Source: Rhodospirillales bacterium (GTDB taxonomy: Bacteria > Pseudomonadota > Alphaproteobacteria > Rhodospirillales > WMHbin7). From it: a DNA stretch of 64,000 nucleotides. Below are positions 8,649 to 18,026 of the stretch, one piece after another (within the stretch, counting starts at the first letter, position 1; the number at the start of each line of letters is the position of its first letter). The notes below the pieces were generated by a model, which saw only the letters and a list, made by a program, of their open reading frames with translations, was not told the origin of the DNA and did not search any database. A program made the translations under genes and the position numbers. The stretch is from positions 56,194 through 120,193 of the forward strand of contig JACRPC010000008.1 of assembly GCA_016214125.1 (NCBI GenBank), written 5' to 3'.

Positions 8649-10108
8649 GAATGGATGCGGGCAATGGTGGCGCTGGTGCTGTGACCCTGGGCCAATTCGG
8701 CCAGAAGCACCCGTCCGCCCCAACTTTGCACCCGATCGGCCCCGACCACGGTCTCCACCGTGTAATCGGCGCCCTTGACCAAGACATCGGGGCGTAGGGC
8801 CTCGATCAGCGCCAGCGGCGTATCCTCGCCGAAGATCACCACCAGATCGACCGAACGCAGCGAGGCCATGACGGTGGCGCGCGCCGCCTCGGTCTGCACC
8901 GGCCGCGAGGGGCCTTTGAGGCGCGACACCGAGGCGTCGCTGTTCAAGCCCACCACCAAGCGATCGCAGGCGGCGCGGGCCTGGGCCAGCAGCGAGACAT
9001 GGCCGGGATGCAACAGATCGAAACAGCCGTTGGTGAAACCGATTTTCAGGCCCTGGCGACGCCAAGCGGCGATCCGTTCGGCCGCCTGCTCGCGCGAAAC
9101 CAGCTTGGCCTCGGCCTCCCAGACATCCTGATGATGGAGCGCGCTCACCAACTCGTCGGGATGGACGACGGCGGTGCCGACCTTGCCGACCACGATGCCG
9201 GCGGCGGCGTTGGCAAGCCTTGCCGCATCGTCGAGCGCCAGACCGGCGGCCAAGGCCCCGGCCAGCACCGCCACCACCGTATCGCCGGCGCCGGAAACAT
9301 CGAACACGGCGCGCGCCTCGGCCTTGAGATGGCGGGATTCGCCCCCGGCCTCGACCAGCGTCATGCCGTCCTGGCTGCGCGTCACCAGCACCGCCTGCAC
9401 CCCATGATCGGCGATCAGGGCGCGGGCGGCCGCCACCACCTGGGAATCGTCGCCGACCGGCATCCGGGTCGCCTCGGCCAGTTCGCGCCGGTTGGGGGTG
9501 AGCAGGGTTGCGCCGGCGTAACGCGAGAAATCGGTGCCCTTGGGATCGACGATTACCATCCGCCCGGCCTGGCGCGCGGCCTCGATCAGGCGCTTGGCGA
9601 CGCCAGCCTCCAGCAGGCCCTTGCCGTAATCGGAGAGCACCAGCAGCGACGCCTCGGCCAGCGCCGCCACGACGGCGCCGACCAGCCGGTCCTGTTCGGC
9701 CGGCACCAGAGGCGCGATGGTCTCGCGGTCGGCGCGCAGAAGCTGCTGCGGCCCGGCGCAAAAGCGAGTCTTGATGGCGGTGCGGCGGGCCGGATCGGTG
9801 CCCAGAAGCGGGCGGACGCCCGGCTCGCGGGCAAGAAGATTGGTGACGGCCTGGCCGGCCTCGTCGTCGCCGATGACGCCGGCCACCGCCACCCCAACCC
9901 CCAGCGCGGCCAGATTGCGCACCACATTGCCGGCCCCGCCCAGCATCGCCGTTTCGTGATCGATGGCCAGCACCGGGATCGGCGCCTCGGGTGAGATGCG
10001 CCGCACCTCGCCATAAACGTAACGATCGAGCATGAGATCGCCCGCGCACACCACGCGGGCCTTGGCCAGCGCCGGCACCGCATCGGCCAGGACCGACGAA
10101 ACGCTCAC
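8645..10108 (-). CDS. hldE: Bifunctional heptose 7-phosphate kinase / heptose 1-phosphate adenylyltransferase
   Basis: This 487-residue enzyme phosphorylates D-glycero-beta-D-manno-heptose 7-phosphate and adenylates the product after GmhB action, for LPS inner-core synthesis. Residues 1 to about 320 are a PfkB/ribokinase domain with [24 protein letters not shown] and the catalytic DVSGAGDT motif. Residues from about 350 form a nucleotidyltransferase domain with [14 protein letters not shown] (HxGH-type site) and [14 protein letters not shown] start overlaps the gmhA stop, and its own stop overlaps the next gene, both as GTGA. Length is normal for a fused HldE. Confidence 0.94.
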   Translation of the reverse strand: MSVSSVLADAVPALAKARVVCAGDLMLDRYVYGEVRRISPEAPIPVLAIDHETAMLGGAGNVVRNLAALGVGVAVAGVIGDDEAGQAVTNLLAREPGVRPLLGTDPARRTAIKTRFCAGPQQLLRADRETIAPLVPAEQDRLVGAVVAALAEASLLVLSDYGKGLLEAGVAKRLIEAARQAGRMVIVDPKGTDFSRYAGATLLTPNRRELAEATRMPVGDDSQVVAAARALIADHGVQAVLVTRSQDGMTLVEAGGESRHLKAEARAVFDVSGAGDTVVAVLAGALAAGLALDDAARLANAAAGIVVGKVGTAVVHPDELVSALHHQDVWEAEAKLVSREQAAERIAAWRRQGLKIGFTNGCFDLLHPGHVSLLAQARAACDRLVVGLNSDASVSRLKGPSRPVQTEAARATVMASLRSVDLVVIFGEDTPLALIEALRPDVLVKGADYTVETVVGADRVQSWGGRVLLAELAQGHSTSATIARIHS

Positions 10109-10677
10109 GGCTGGCTCCTCTCCAAGGCCTCGCACAGCATATGGCCCAGCAGGATGTGCATTTCCTGGATGCGCGCGGTGATCGCCGAAGGCACGATCAC
10201 CAACGGATCGGCCAGCCCCACCAGATCGCCGCCGTCGCGGCCCGACAGCGCGGCCGCCACCAGCCCCAGCGCCTTGGCCGTGCGCAGGGCCTGGGTGATG
10301 TTGGGGCTCTTGCCCGAGGTGGTGATGCCGATCGCCACGTCGCCCGGCCGGCCCAAAGCCTCGATCTGGCGGGCGAAGATTTGGTCGAAGCTGAAATCGT
10401 TGGCCGCCGCGGTGAGGCAGGAGGTGTCGGTGGTGAGCGCCAGGGCGGCGATGGCCTTGCGGTTGCGGGCGTAACGGACGGTAAGCTCGGTCGCCAGATG
10501 CTGGGAATCGGCGGCGCTGCCGCCATTGCCCATGAAGAGAATCTTGCCGCCGCCCGCGATCGCCGTTCGGCAGGCCTCGACCAGACGGGCGAACGGCTGG
10601 GCGAGCGCGCGCCGGCTGGCCTCGAACGCCTCGGCATGGGCGGCCATCTCGGCCTCGAACAGAGCGGACAGATCCAT
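10105..10677 (-). CDS. gmhA: Sedoheptulose 7-phosphate isomerase
   Basis: This 190-residue SIS-domain protein converts sedoheptulose 7-phosphate to heptose 7-phosphate, the first step of the ADP-heptose pathway. Visible motifs are [13 protein letters not shown], the [14 protein letters not shown] stretch and [14 protein letters not shown] 10677 is chosen because it opens directly on the conserved N-terminal helix and lies 5 nt after the pentapeptide-gene stop; longer versions would overlap that gene. It is followed by hldE with a 4-nt overlap. Confidence 0.93.
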   Translation of the reverse strand: MDLSALFEAEMAAHAEAFEASRRALAQPFARLVEACRTAIAGGGKILFMGNGGSAADSQHLATELTVRYARNRKAIAALALTTDTSCLTAAANDFSFDQIFARQIEALGRPGDVAIGITTSGKSPNITQALRTAKALGLVAAALSGRDGGDLVGLADPLVIVPSAITARIQEMHILLGHMLCEALERSQP

Positions 10678-10682
10678 GCGGG

Positions 10683-11087
10683 TCAACGGCGGCAGCGCAG
10701 CGCCGCGTGCAGGGCCTCGGGCGACACCCGGCAACTGGTGAGATTGGCGCGCCACAGATCGACGCCGGCCAGATCGGCGCCCTCGAGATCGGCCCAGCGC
10801 AGATCGGCGTTGGCGAGATCGGCATCGACCAGCAAGGCGCCGGTCAGGCTGGCGTTGCGCAGCATGGCGTCCGACAGGTTGACGCCGGAAAGGTCGGCGC
10901 CGTCAAGCTTGGCACCGGTCAGATCGGCCTCACGAAAATCGGCATGGCGGAGATCGACTTTACGCAAATCGACGCCGCGCAGATCGGCGCCGATCAGTTG
11001 GGCGCGCTCGCCCGCCTCGTTGCCCCGCCCGCTCACCAGCCATTGCTGGTGGCGTTCGACGAAACGGGCGATTTTGGCGGCATCCAT
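10683..11087 (-). CDS. Pentapeptide repeat protein
   Basis: This 134-residue protein consists, from about residue 30, of A(D/N)LXX repeats such as [19 protein letters not shown] and [15 protein letters not shown], which fold into a right-handed quadrilateral beta helix. The first 30 residues ([16 protein letters not shown]) are a helical cap. There is no signal peptide. It is the first gene of a tight operon with gmhA and hldE, five bases ahead of gmhA. Pentapeptide proteins range from gyrase inhibitors to scaffolds, so no function is assigned. The coupling to LPS heptose genes is the only functional hint. Confidence 0.9.
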   Translation of the reverse strand: MDAAKIARFVERHQQWLVSGRGNEAGERAQLIGADLRGVDLRKVDLRHADFREADLTGAKLDGADLSGVNLSDAMLRNASLTGALLVDADLANADLRWADLEGADLAGVDLWRANLTSCRVSPEALHAALRCRR

Positions 11088-11114
11088 CGGACCTCCTCGC
11101 CCGGACGCCCGGGC

Positions 11115-11795
11115 CTACAGATTCTCGCCCACCGTCACCGCTTTGGCGGCATCGACCAGCATATCGACCAGATGATCGTAATCGCCCAAGCGGTCGGTGT
11201 TGACGGTGAGGTCGAAGGTGGTGGGATCGTTGGTTCGCGCGTTGAACATCTCCCAGACGAACTTGCCGCGCTGGTGGTTGATCTCGTGGATGCGCGCCTT
11301 GGCCTGATCGAGCGAGACTTTCTCGGCCTCGGCGACGCGGCGGGCGCAAATCTCGGGCGAGCCGGTCACCCGCACCCTGAGCGCCTTGGTCTTGGCGAGC
11401 ACGACGTGGGCGCCGCGCCCGACAATGACGCCACCGATCCGGCCGAGAGCCAGCAGCACGTTGACCAGATGCTTCTTGTACGTGTCGGCGCTGGCGTCCT
11501 GGCCGGTGAAGAGCGAATAGAGCCAAAGATCGCGGGTTTTGGCCACCGATTCGTCGATCGCCTTCACCACCGTCGGATCGACATGGGTGCGTTCGGCGAT
11601 CTTGTCGAGAATCTCCTTGGAGAAGTAGCGCACCCCCAGCTTTTCGGCCAGTTTATGGCCGATTTCGTCGCCGCCGGTGCCGTGATCGCGCGAGATGGTC
11701 ACCACCATCGGCGGGCCGCTCTTCGCCCCCTTGCCGTCGAGTGGGCCGGAAAGCGAGGCCACCAGGGCCTGGATGGCGCTGTGCACATGAGGCAT
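11115..11795 (-). CDS. Cytidylate kinase-like family protein
   Basis: This 226-residue protein belongs to the cytidylate-kinase-like family, not the canonical Cmk. The start of the NTP-binding domain reads VVTISRDHGTGGDEIGHKLAE, a modified P-loop, followed by the NMP-binding region YFSKEILDKIAERT and the GVIVGRGAHVVL strand. There is an extra N-terminal segment of about 30 residues. It reads in the direction of the heptose operon, 27 nt upstream of the pentapeptide gene. Family membership is clear; the nucleotide substrate is not known. Confidence 0.82.
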   Translation of the reverse strand: MPHVHSAIQALVASLSGPLDGKGAKSGPPMVVTISRDHGTGGDEIGHKLAEKLGVRYFSKEILDKIAERTHVDPTVVKAIDESVAKTRDLWLYSLFTGQDASADTYKKHLVNVLLALGRIGGVIVGRGAHVVLAKTKALRVRVTGSPEICARRVAEAEKVSLDQAKARIHEINHQRGKFVWEMFNARTNDPTTFDLTVNTDRLGDYDHLVDMLVDAAKAVTVGENL

Positions 11796-11882
11796 GGAAA
11801 ACGGAACCCCTGTCAGTGAACGAAGGAACGAAGTGCGACCACTATAGCAAATCCCGCCGGGGGAAAAACAATCCTTTCCCGA

Positions 11883-12497
11883 TCAGGCCGGCACCGGCTG
11901 AGCCTGGCGGCTGGCCGCCCGGCCGGCCTCGAAGGCTTTGGTGTTGGCCTCGGCCATCTCGGGGCGACGGGCGGCAAAACGCCTGGTCAGCACCGCCTTC
12001 ACCTTTTCGGCCGGCAAGGGCAGGAAATCGGCCACCGCCCCCAGCATGACGGTGTTGACGAGGCGGACATTGCCCAATTCCTTGGCGATGCCGCCGGCAT
12101 CGATGGCGCGCATGTCGATCCCGGCCTTTCGGATATCGGCCAGCGGATCGGCGGGATAGTTGAACAAACCGGTCGAGACCACCGGCGGCACCACCCGAAG
12201 GGTGTTGATCAGCGCGACGCCCTTGGGCCGCAGATGGTCGATCCAGCGCAGGCCCTCGGCCAATTCGAAGGCAAGCAGAATGTCGGCCTCGCCGGGCGGA
12301 ATGCTGGGCGAATAGACCTTGGCCCCGAAGCGCAGATGCGAGGTCACCACGCCGCCGCGCTGGGCCATGCCGGCCACTTCGGTTTTCTTGACGTCGTGGC
12401 CGAGTTCGAGCGCCGTCTCGGCCAGAATCTCGGCCGCCGTCAGCACGCCCTGGCCGCCGATGCCGCACAGAAGGACGTTGGTCACCGCCTCAGCCAT
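11883..12497 (-). CDS. iorB: Indolepyruvate:ferredoxin oxidoreductase beta subunit
   Basis: This 204-residue gamma-type subunit of a 2-oxoacid:ferredoxin oxidoreductase carries the Rossmann-like motif LLCGIGGQGVLTAAEIL and the conserved EVAGMAQRGGVVTSHLRFG. With IorA it decarboxylates aryl pyruvates from aromatic amino-acid transamination to aryl-acetyl-CoA. The start overlaps the iorA stop by 8 nt, so the pair is translationally coupled. Length fits the family. Confidence 0.92.
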   Translation of the reverse strand: MAEAVTNVLLCGIGGQGVLTAAEILAETALELGHDVKKTEVAGMAQRGGVVTSHLRFGAKVYSPSIPPGEADILLAFELAEGLRWIDHLRPKGVALINTLRVVPPVVSTGLFNYPADPLADIRKAGIDMRAIDAGGIAKELGNVRLVNTVMLGAVADFLPLPAEKVKAVLTRRFAARRPEMAEANTKAFEAGRAASRQAQPVPA

Positions 12498-14358
12498 GGT
12501 GATGGCCCCCCTTGGCGATCGGCGCCATCCGCTTGATGGCGTCGGGGCCGCAGGTCTCGACGCACAGGCCGCAGCCGGTGCAGCCCGACATGTCGATGTC
12601 GACGAAGGCCAACTCTTGCGGGCGATTGTTCTTGGTCACCGTTTCCCGCTTGCGCACCAAGATGGCCGGACAACCGGTGTTCAGGCAGTTGCCGCAACCG
12701 GTGCAGTCTTTCTCCACCACCTGATAGGGGGCGAAACGCTCGAAATCCTCGATCAGCACGCAGGGCTGGTTGGTGATGATGACCGAGACCTCGGGGATGG
12801 CGATCTCTTCCTTCAGGGTCTTGAAGAGCACCGGCATCAGGTAGGGGTTGACCACCTTGATGCGCTCGGGATTGACGCCCAAGGCCTCGACCAGCTTGGG
12901 GAAATCGACCCGGGGCGCCGCCATGCCGTAGGCATCCTTGCCGGTGCCGGGATGGTCCTGGCCGCCGGTCATGCCGACCGTGTGGTTGTCGAGGATGAGA
13001 ACGGTGACGTTGCCCTTGTTGTAGGTGAGGTTGAGCAGCCCCTGCATACCCATGTGCAGGAAGGTGGAATCGCCGATGACGGCGACGATGCCCTTGTCCT
13101 GATCCTCGGGCGAGCGGCCCTTGTCGAGCCCCAAGGCCATGGTGAGCGAGGCGCCCATGCAGGTCGTGGTGTCCAAGGCCTTCCAGGGATGCAGCGCGCC
13201 CAGCGTGTAGCAGCCGATGTCGCCGGCGATGGTCACTTGGCGGCGCAGCCGGGCCAAGGTGTAATAGGCGCCCAGATGCGGACAGCCGACGCACATGGTG
13301 GGCGGGCGGGGAAAGACCTGCTGGGCGGCCGGGGTGGCCTTGCGCACCGGCACCGGCTCGCCCAACAGCTTGGCGATGGCGGGCGCCAGGATTTCCGGCG
13401 CCAGTTCGCCCGAGGCGGGCAGGATGGCCTTGCCCGTGCAGGCAATGCCGGCCGCCATCAGTTCGGTTTCCAGAAGCTTCTCGGTCTCCTCGACCACCAC
13501 GATGCGCTCGACCCCCTTGGCGAAGGCGCGGATCTTCTCGATCGGCGGCGGGTAGGAAAAGCCCAGCTTGAAGACCGGGGCGTTGGGGAAGGCCTCGCGC
13601 ACATTGAGAAAGCCCGGCCCCGAGGTGACGAAACCGATCCGTTTGTCGGAGCCGGCGATGGCAAAATTGAGGGGCGAATTCTCGCTCGCCGCCGCCATCG
13701 CCTTGTCGCGCTCGACCTGAACCGGCTGGCGCCGCCTGGCGGTGGCCGGCACCAACACCCAGCGCATGGGATCGTGGGTGAAGGCGCCCTTGGCCGGCGC
13801 CTCGCGCCGCTGCCCGACCGTGGTCAGCGACTTCACATGGCAGACCCGGGTGGTCATGCGCAGGATCACCGGCGTCTCGAACTGCTCGGAAATCTCGTAG
13901 GCGGCTAGGGTCATCTCATAGGCTTCCTGGGCGTCGGCGGGCTCGAGGATCGGCAGATGGCCGAAGCGGCCCCAGAAGCGGGAATCCTGCTCGTTCTGCG
14001 ACGAGGACAGGCCGACATCGTCGGCCGCCGCGATCACCAGCCCGGCGCGCACCCCGGCCAATGTCTGCGACATCAGCGCGTCGGCGGCGACATTGAGCCC
14101 CACCTGCTTTAGCGCGGTAAAGGACCGCGCACCGGCCAGAGCGGCGCCGATCGCCACTTCGAGCGAGACCTTCTCGTTCACGCCCCACTGGGCGACGAGA
14201 TCGGGATAAGTGGTCAGCGTCTCCAGCATCTCGGTGGCCGGGGTTCCCGGATAGGCGGCGGCGACGCGGACACCGGCCTCCCAGACGGCGCGGGCGACCG
14301 CTTCGTTGCCGGATAGAAGCAGGCGCGTGCCGGCCTGCGGCTGGGGTCGTGCGTTCAC
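12490..14358 (-). CDS. iorA: Indolepyruvate:ferredoxin oxidoreductase alpha subunit
   Basis: This 622-residue protein binds thiamine diphosphate. The N-terminal pyrimidine-binding domain starts LLLSGNEAVARAVWEAG with AAYPGTPATEM. A middle region follows, then the C-terminal ThDP domain with MCVGCPHLGAYY, GDIGCYTLGALHP and the GDSTFLHMG Mg site. Two [4Fe-4S] motifs, DCTGCGNCLNTGCP and GCTGCGLCVETCGP, close the protein. The GTG at 14358 is chosen because AAAGGAG stands 8 nt upstream and the conserved start follows. The gene directly upstream, in the same direction, is cheZ. Confidence 0.94.
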   Translation of the reverse strand: MNARPQPQAGTRLLLSGNEAVARAVWEAGVRVAAAYPGTPATEMLETLTTYPDLVAQWGVNEKVSLEVAIGAALAGARSFTALKQVGLNVAADALMSQTLAGVRAGLVIAAADDVGLSSSQNEQDSRFWGRFGHLPILEPADAQEAYEMTLAAYEISEQFETPVILRMTTRVCHVKSLTTVGQRREAPAKGAFTHDPMRWVLVPATARRRQPVQVERDKAMAAASENSPLNFAIAGSDKRIGFVTSGPGFLNVREAFPNAPVFKLGFSYPPPIEKIRAFAKGVERIVVVEETEKLLETELMAAGIACTGKAILPASGELAPEILAPAIAKLLGEPVPVRKATPAAQQVFPRPPTMCVGCPHLGAYYTLARLRRQVTIAGDIGCYTLGALHPWKALDTTTCMGASLTMALGLDKGRSPEDQDKGIVAVIGDSTFLHMGMQGLLNLTYNKGNVTVLILDNHTVGMTGGQDHPGTGKDAYGMAAPRVDFPKLVEALGVNPERIKVVNPYLMPVLFKTLKEEIAIPEVSVIITNQPCVLIEDFERFAPYQVVEKDCTGCGNCLNTGCPAILVRKRETVTKNNRPQELAFVDIDMSGCTGCGLCVETCGPDAIKRMAPIAKGGHHHG

Positions 14359-14374
14359 GAATGGCTCCTTTGGT

Positions 14375-15142
14375 TCAGCCGAACAGCTTGTCGATGTCGT
14401 CTTGGGAAATGGCCTGGCTCGGCAATTGCGGCCCGGACACCAGTTCGTCGGCCTTGTGCAACTGGCCGGGACCGGCGGCGGGCTCTTCGCCGGCGATGTC
14501 ATCCTTGCCCCAAATCTCGATCATCGCGGTAATCCGGCCCTCGATGAATTTGAGCGTGTTGACGACCTTGGTGATCCGCTGGCCGGTAATGTCCTGGAAA
14601 TTGCAGGCCTCGTAGATCTTCACCACTTGATCGGAAACCTGATCGGCCAACCCATGAACGTTGGTGTCGGTGCTCATGGTGTGCATGTTTTGCAGAAGAT
14701 TCTCGATGTTCTCCGAGCATTCGAGAATCTGTTGGGTGGCGCCCTCGGTGGAATTGACCACCGCGTCCAGTTCGTTGGTCACCGTCAAAATGTGATCGCC
14801 CCCGCTGTTGGCGGGACGAAGCGCCGCGATCTCGGCCTTGGTCTGCTGGATGCAACGCCCGAGCGCGCGGACCTCGGTGCGCAGAAGATCGACCTCGGCC
14901 TGTTCGTTTTCCAGCGCCACCTTGTCCTGGGTCAAGCGCTCGCGCATCTCGGCATCCAGATGCTCGCTTTTGCTCAAGAGTTGCTGGAGCGACTTGACGT
15001 CCTGGCGCAAAGCGGCGATGGCGTCGAGAATTTCGCTCGAAGCCTGCCAGGCGTTGGCGGACGCCGGCGCCGGCGCTGACACGCCGGCCATGCGCTGGCG
15101 CTGCAATTCGGCCGTGAACGGTTTCTTGGGAGCCTCTGCCAT
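14375..15142 (-). CDS. cheZ: CheZ-type CheY-P phosphatase
   Basis: This 255-residue, largely alpha-helical protein carries the CheZ signature ACNFQDITGQRITK, whose Asp and Gln correspond to the catalytic pair that dephosphorylates CheY-P. Its C-terminal tail SQDDIDKLFG resembles the CheY-binding tail of enteric CheZ. A long coiled region (about 40-110) precedes the hairpin. The start is either ATG 15142 or a GTG two codons upstream (15148); the Shine-Dalgarno signal is weak for both. No other che gene is nearby, and it precedes iorAB with only 16 nt between. Confidence 0.85.
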   Translation of the reverse strand: MAEAPKKPFTAELQRQRMAGVSAPAPASANAWQASSEILDAIAALRQDVKSLQQLLSKSEHLDAEMRERLTQDKVALENEQAEVDLLRTEVRALGRCIQQTKAEIAALRPANSGGDHILTVTNELDAVVNSTEGATQQILECSENIENLLQNMHTMSTDTNVHGLADQVSDQVVKIYEACNFQDITGQRITKVVNTLKFIEGRITAMIEIWGKDDIAGEEPAAGPGQLHKADELVSGPQLPSQAISQDDIDKLFG

Positions 15143-15259
15143 GTCCACCCGCGCTCGCCCATATTACGGCTTTGAAGCGCCTAGCAATACACCACGTCCG
15201 CAATCCCCAGCAAGACGCTTCTCCGACCCAGAAAAATACCCGGGCGGCGCGCGGGGATA

Positions 15260-15288
15260 TGGGCAAGCCGGCCCGGGCCGACTATACT
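15260..15288 (+). promoter_or_regulatory. Candidate sigma-70 promoter for a leaderless histidine kinase mRNA
   Basis: TGGGCA (15260-15265), a 17-bp gap and TATACT (15283-15288) place the expected transcription start at or within a base or two of the ATG at 15296. No Shine-Dalgarno precedes that ATG. Inference only. Confidence 0.4.
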
Positions 15289-15295
15289 CGCCGCC

Positions 15296-16852
15296 ATGAC
15301 GGAAAACCACGCCCTTCCGCCCGATTTCTTCCCACCCCTGCACGCCAGCGATTCCTTGCTGCGGGGGGTGCTGAACACCGTGCCCTACGGCATCATCACC
15401 ATCGACGAGTTGGGCCGGATCGAACTGTTCAATCCCGGCGCTGAGGCCATTTTCGGCTATCGGGCCGACGAGGTGATCGGTCAGCCGGTGACCGTGCTGA
15501 TGAGCCCCGAGATGGCCGATCGCCACCAGGCCGCCTTCCTCATCAGCCGGACCAAGGAAACCACCCGTCTGGCCTCGGCCAACCGTCAGCTCAACGGTCG
15601 GCGCAAGGACGGAATCGAGGTGCCGCTGGAGATTTCCGTCACCCCCATGCTGCTCGACGGACGCAAGCATTACACGGCGGCCGTTACCGACATCAGCACC
15701 CGCCTGGCGATCGAGCACGCCCTGAACGAAAGCCAGGAACGTTACGCCCTGGCGGTTTCCGGCATCAACGAAGGGCTGTGGGACTGGAACGTCGTAACCG
15801 ACGAGGTCTATCTGTCGCCCCAGGCGCACGGCATTCTCGGCATTGATTTCCTGACAACCGGTCTGACCGGAGCGCAGTTATTTACCTTCGTCCATCCCGA
15901 CGATTGGCCGGCCTATCAACAGGCCTTGATCGCCCACCTCAAGGGCGAGGTCGACCATTTCGTTTGCGAATTCCGCCTGACCACGCCGCCCGGCCGCTGG
16001 ATTCGCCAGCGCGGCCTTGGCCTGCGCGACAGTCGGGGCCGGGTCTACCGCATGGCCGGATCGGTCGGCGACATCACGGCGGCGAAGAACGCCGAAGCCG
16101 CCCTCAAGGACGCGCTTGATCACGCCGAAGCCGCCAACCGGGCGAAATCCTACTTCCTGGCCACCATGAGCCACGAATTGCGCACGCCCCTGAACGCCAT
16201 CATCGGTTTCGCCGAGATCATGGCCGGCCTGATGGGCGACAGCCGCCAGGCGGCCAAATATCCCGAATACGCCAAGGACATTCTCGATTCCGCCCGCCAC
16301 TTGCTGTCGATCATCAACGACATCCTCGACATGGCGCGCATCGAATCGGGCAAGGTCGAGATCGAACGGCTGCCGGTCGATATCGGCCATCTGGCCGAGT
16401 CCGCCCTGGTCCTGATCCGCCAACGGGCCGGCAAGATCGGCCTTACCCTCACCACGGCGATCGAGCCCGGACTGGCGCCGCTTCGGGGCGACGAGCGGCG
16501 CCTCAAGCAGGCGCTCTTGAACCTGCTCGCCAACGCCGTCAAGTTCACTCCGGCCGGCGGTTCGGTCTGCGTGCGGGCCGGGCGCGATCCGGCAAGCGGC
16601 GACGTCACCATCGCCGTCGAGGACAGCGGCATCGGCATGGCCGCCGAGGACATCCCCCGCGTGCTTTCGCCCTTCACGCAACTCGACAACAAGCTGACCC
16701 GGCGCTACGAGGGCACCGGTTTGGGCCTGCCGCTGGCCAAGGCCTTCGTCGAACTGCATGGCGGTCGGCTGACGATCGCCAGCACCCCCGGACAGGGTAC
16801 GACGGTGTCGATAACCTTTCCCGCCGATCAGCTCCTCGCGCCCCAGGCCTGA
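15296..16852 (+). CDS. PAS-domain sensor histidine kinase, soluble
   Basis: This 518-residue kinase has no membrane segment. An N-terminal PAS domain (about 20-135, TVPYGIITIDELGRIELFN) is followed by a second, PAS_3-type domain (about 150-265, ending in the PAC-like GSVGDITAAKNAEAAL). The HisKA dimerisation domain has the phospho-acceptor His293 in [15 protein letters not shown]. The HATPase domain shows the N box (LNLLANAVKF), DSGIGM and GTGLGLPLA. There is no receiver domain or adjacent response regulator, so it is an orphan kinase with a cytoplasmic signal. It starts divergently from cheZ. Confidence 0.93.
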   Translation: MTENHALPPDFFPPLHASDSLLRGVLNTVPYGIITIDELGRIELFNPGAEAIFGYRADEVIGQPVTVLMSPEMADRHQAAFLISRTKETTRLASANRQLNGRRKDGIEVPLEISVTPMLLDGRKHYTAAVTDISTRLAIEHALNESQERYALAVSGINEGLWDWNVVTDEVYLSPQAHGILGIDFLTTGLTGAQLFTFVHPDDWPAYQQALIAHLKGEVDHFVCEFRLTTPPGRWIRQRGLGLRDSRGRVYRMAGSVGDITAAKNAEAALKDALDHAEAANRAKSYFLATMSHELRTPLNAIIGFAEIMAGLMGDSRQAAKYPEYAKDILDSARHLLSIINDILDMARIESGKVEIERLPVDIGHLAESALVLIRQRAGKIGLTLTTAIEPGLAPLRGDERRLKQALLNLLANAVKFTPAGGSVCVRAGRDPASGDVTIAVEDSGIGMAAEDIPRVLSPFTQLDNKLTRRYEGTGLGLPLAKAFVELHGGRLTIASTPGQGTTVSITFPADQLLAPQA

Positions 16853-16863
16853 GGACCGCACCC

Positions 16864-17871
16864 ATGCCGCGCCTTCTGCGCCTCGCCACCTTCAATCTGG
16901 AGACGCTTGACGATCGCGCCGCCGATTTCGAGGAGCGCCTGGCGATCCTGAAACCCCAGATCGAGCGCCTGCGCGCCGACGTTCTCTGCCTGCAAGAGGT
17001 GAACGCCATCGAGACGGCGCCCAAGGGGCCGCGCCGGCTGGCGGCGCTCGAGCGCCTGATCGCCGGCACCCTCTATGCCGACTACGCCATCCACTCCAGC
17101 CGCTCGCGGCCGGGCCTGCGCATCGCCGACCGGCACAATCTGGTGATCCTCACCCATCTGCCGGTCTTGGAAATCCGTCAGATTTGGCACGATCAGGTGA
17201 CCGCCCCCTTGTGGCGTTCGGCCACCCGCCTACCCGCCAAGCCCGAGCCGGAGCCGATCGAATGGGACCGGCCGATCCTGTTCGTCAGGCTCGATCTGGG
17301 CCTTGGCCGGGTGCTCAATCTGCTTAATCTGCATCTACGGGCGCCGCGCGCCGCCTACATCGCCGGCCAAAAGGCGGACCGCGAGCGCTGGCACCGCATG
17401 GATGGCTGGGCCGAGGGATTCTTCGTTGCCGGCGTCAAGCGGCTGGGCCAGGCCTTGGAGGCGCGCCGGCTGATCGACAGCTTGATGGATGCCGATCCCG
17501 AATCCCGCATCGCCGTGCTGGGCGATTTCAACGCCGCCGACCGCGAGGCGCCGCTGCGTCTGATCCGCGGCGATCCCGAGGATACCGGCAATCCGCGCCT
17601 GGCGAGGCGTGCCCTGGTGGCGCTGGAGCGCGGTCTGCCCGAAGGCCAGCGTTTCTCGATCATCCATCACGGCCAACCGGTGCTGATCGACCACATACTG
17701 GTCTCGCGCCCGCTTTTGTCCTGGTATCGGGGGATCGAGTTGCACAACGAGATGCTGGGCGACGAGCTGGTGTCGCCGATGCTCGCCAAGGGCGGGCCGG
17801 AAAGCTACCATGCGCCGATGGTGGCCAGCTTCGCCCTGCCCGGCCGCGCGCGCAAGAAGGCGGACCCATGA
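16864..17871 (+). CDS. Endonuclease/exonuclease/phosphatase family protein
   Basis: This 335-residue cytoplasmic EEP-fold hydrolase shows the metal and phosphate motifs in order: ATFNLETL, LCLQEVNAIE (catalytic Glu), LLNLHLRAP, VLGDFNAAD and LIDHILVS. The last is SYHAPMVASF, where most members have SDHAP, so the Asp that orients the catalytic His is replaced by Tyr. It lies 11 nt after the histidine kinase and may be co-transcribed. The substrate (DNA, phosphoinositide-like or other phosphodiester) cannot be told. Confidence 0.83.
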   Translation: MPRLLRLATFNLETLDDRAADFEERLAILKPQIERLRADVLCLQEVNAIETAPKGPRRLAALERLIAGTLYADYAIHSSRSRPGLRIADRHNLVILTHLPVLEIRQIWHDQVTAPLWRSATRLPAKPEPEPIEWDRPILFVRLDLGLGRVLNLLNLHLRAPRAAYIAGQKADRERWHRMDGWAEGFFVAGVKRLGQALEARRLIDSLMDADPESRIAVLGDFNAADREAPLRLIRGDPEDTGNPRLARRALVALERGLPEGQRFSIIHHGQPVLIDHILVSRPLLSWYRGIELHNEMLGDELVSPMLAKGGPESYHAPMVASFALPGRARKKADP

Positions 17872-17899
17872 GCAACGACGCCTCACGACAAATGAAACG

Positions 17900-17987
17900 G
17901 TCATGCCCAGCCGTGAGCCGGGCATCCACGCCTTTCCTTTTTCCGGAACGCCGAGACGTGGATGGCCGGGTCAAGCCCGGCCATGAC
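17900..17987. repeat. REP-like palindromic intergenic element
   Basis: An 88-nt sequence begins GTCATG and ends CATGAC. It contains the internal inverted pair ATCCACG ... CGTGGAT and a terminal hairpin GGCCGGG-tcaag-CCCGGCC. This arrangement is familiar from dispersed palindromic repeats of alphaproteobacteria. It fills most of the gap between the EEP gene and the methyltransferase. A partial relative (GTCATGCGCGGG) occurs at 58888-58914. Confidence 0.75.
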
Positions 17988-18026
17988 AGAAAACCTGTGG
18001 CCCGCAATCGTCTTTGGCCCTAGCCC

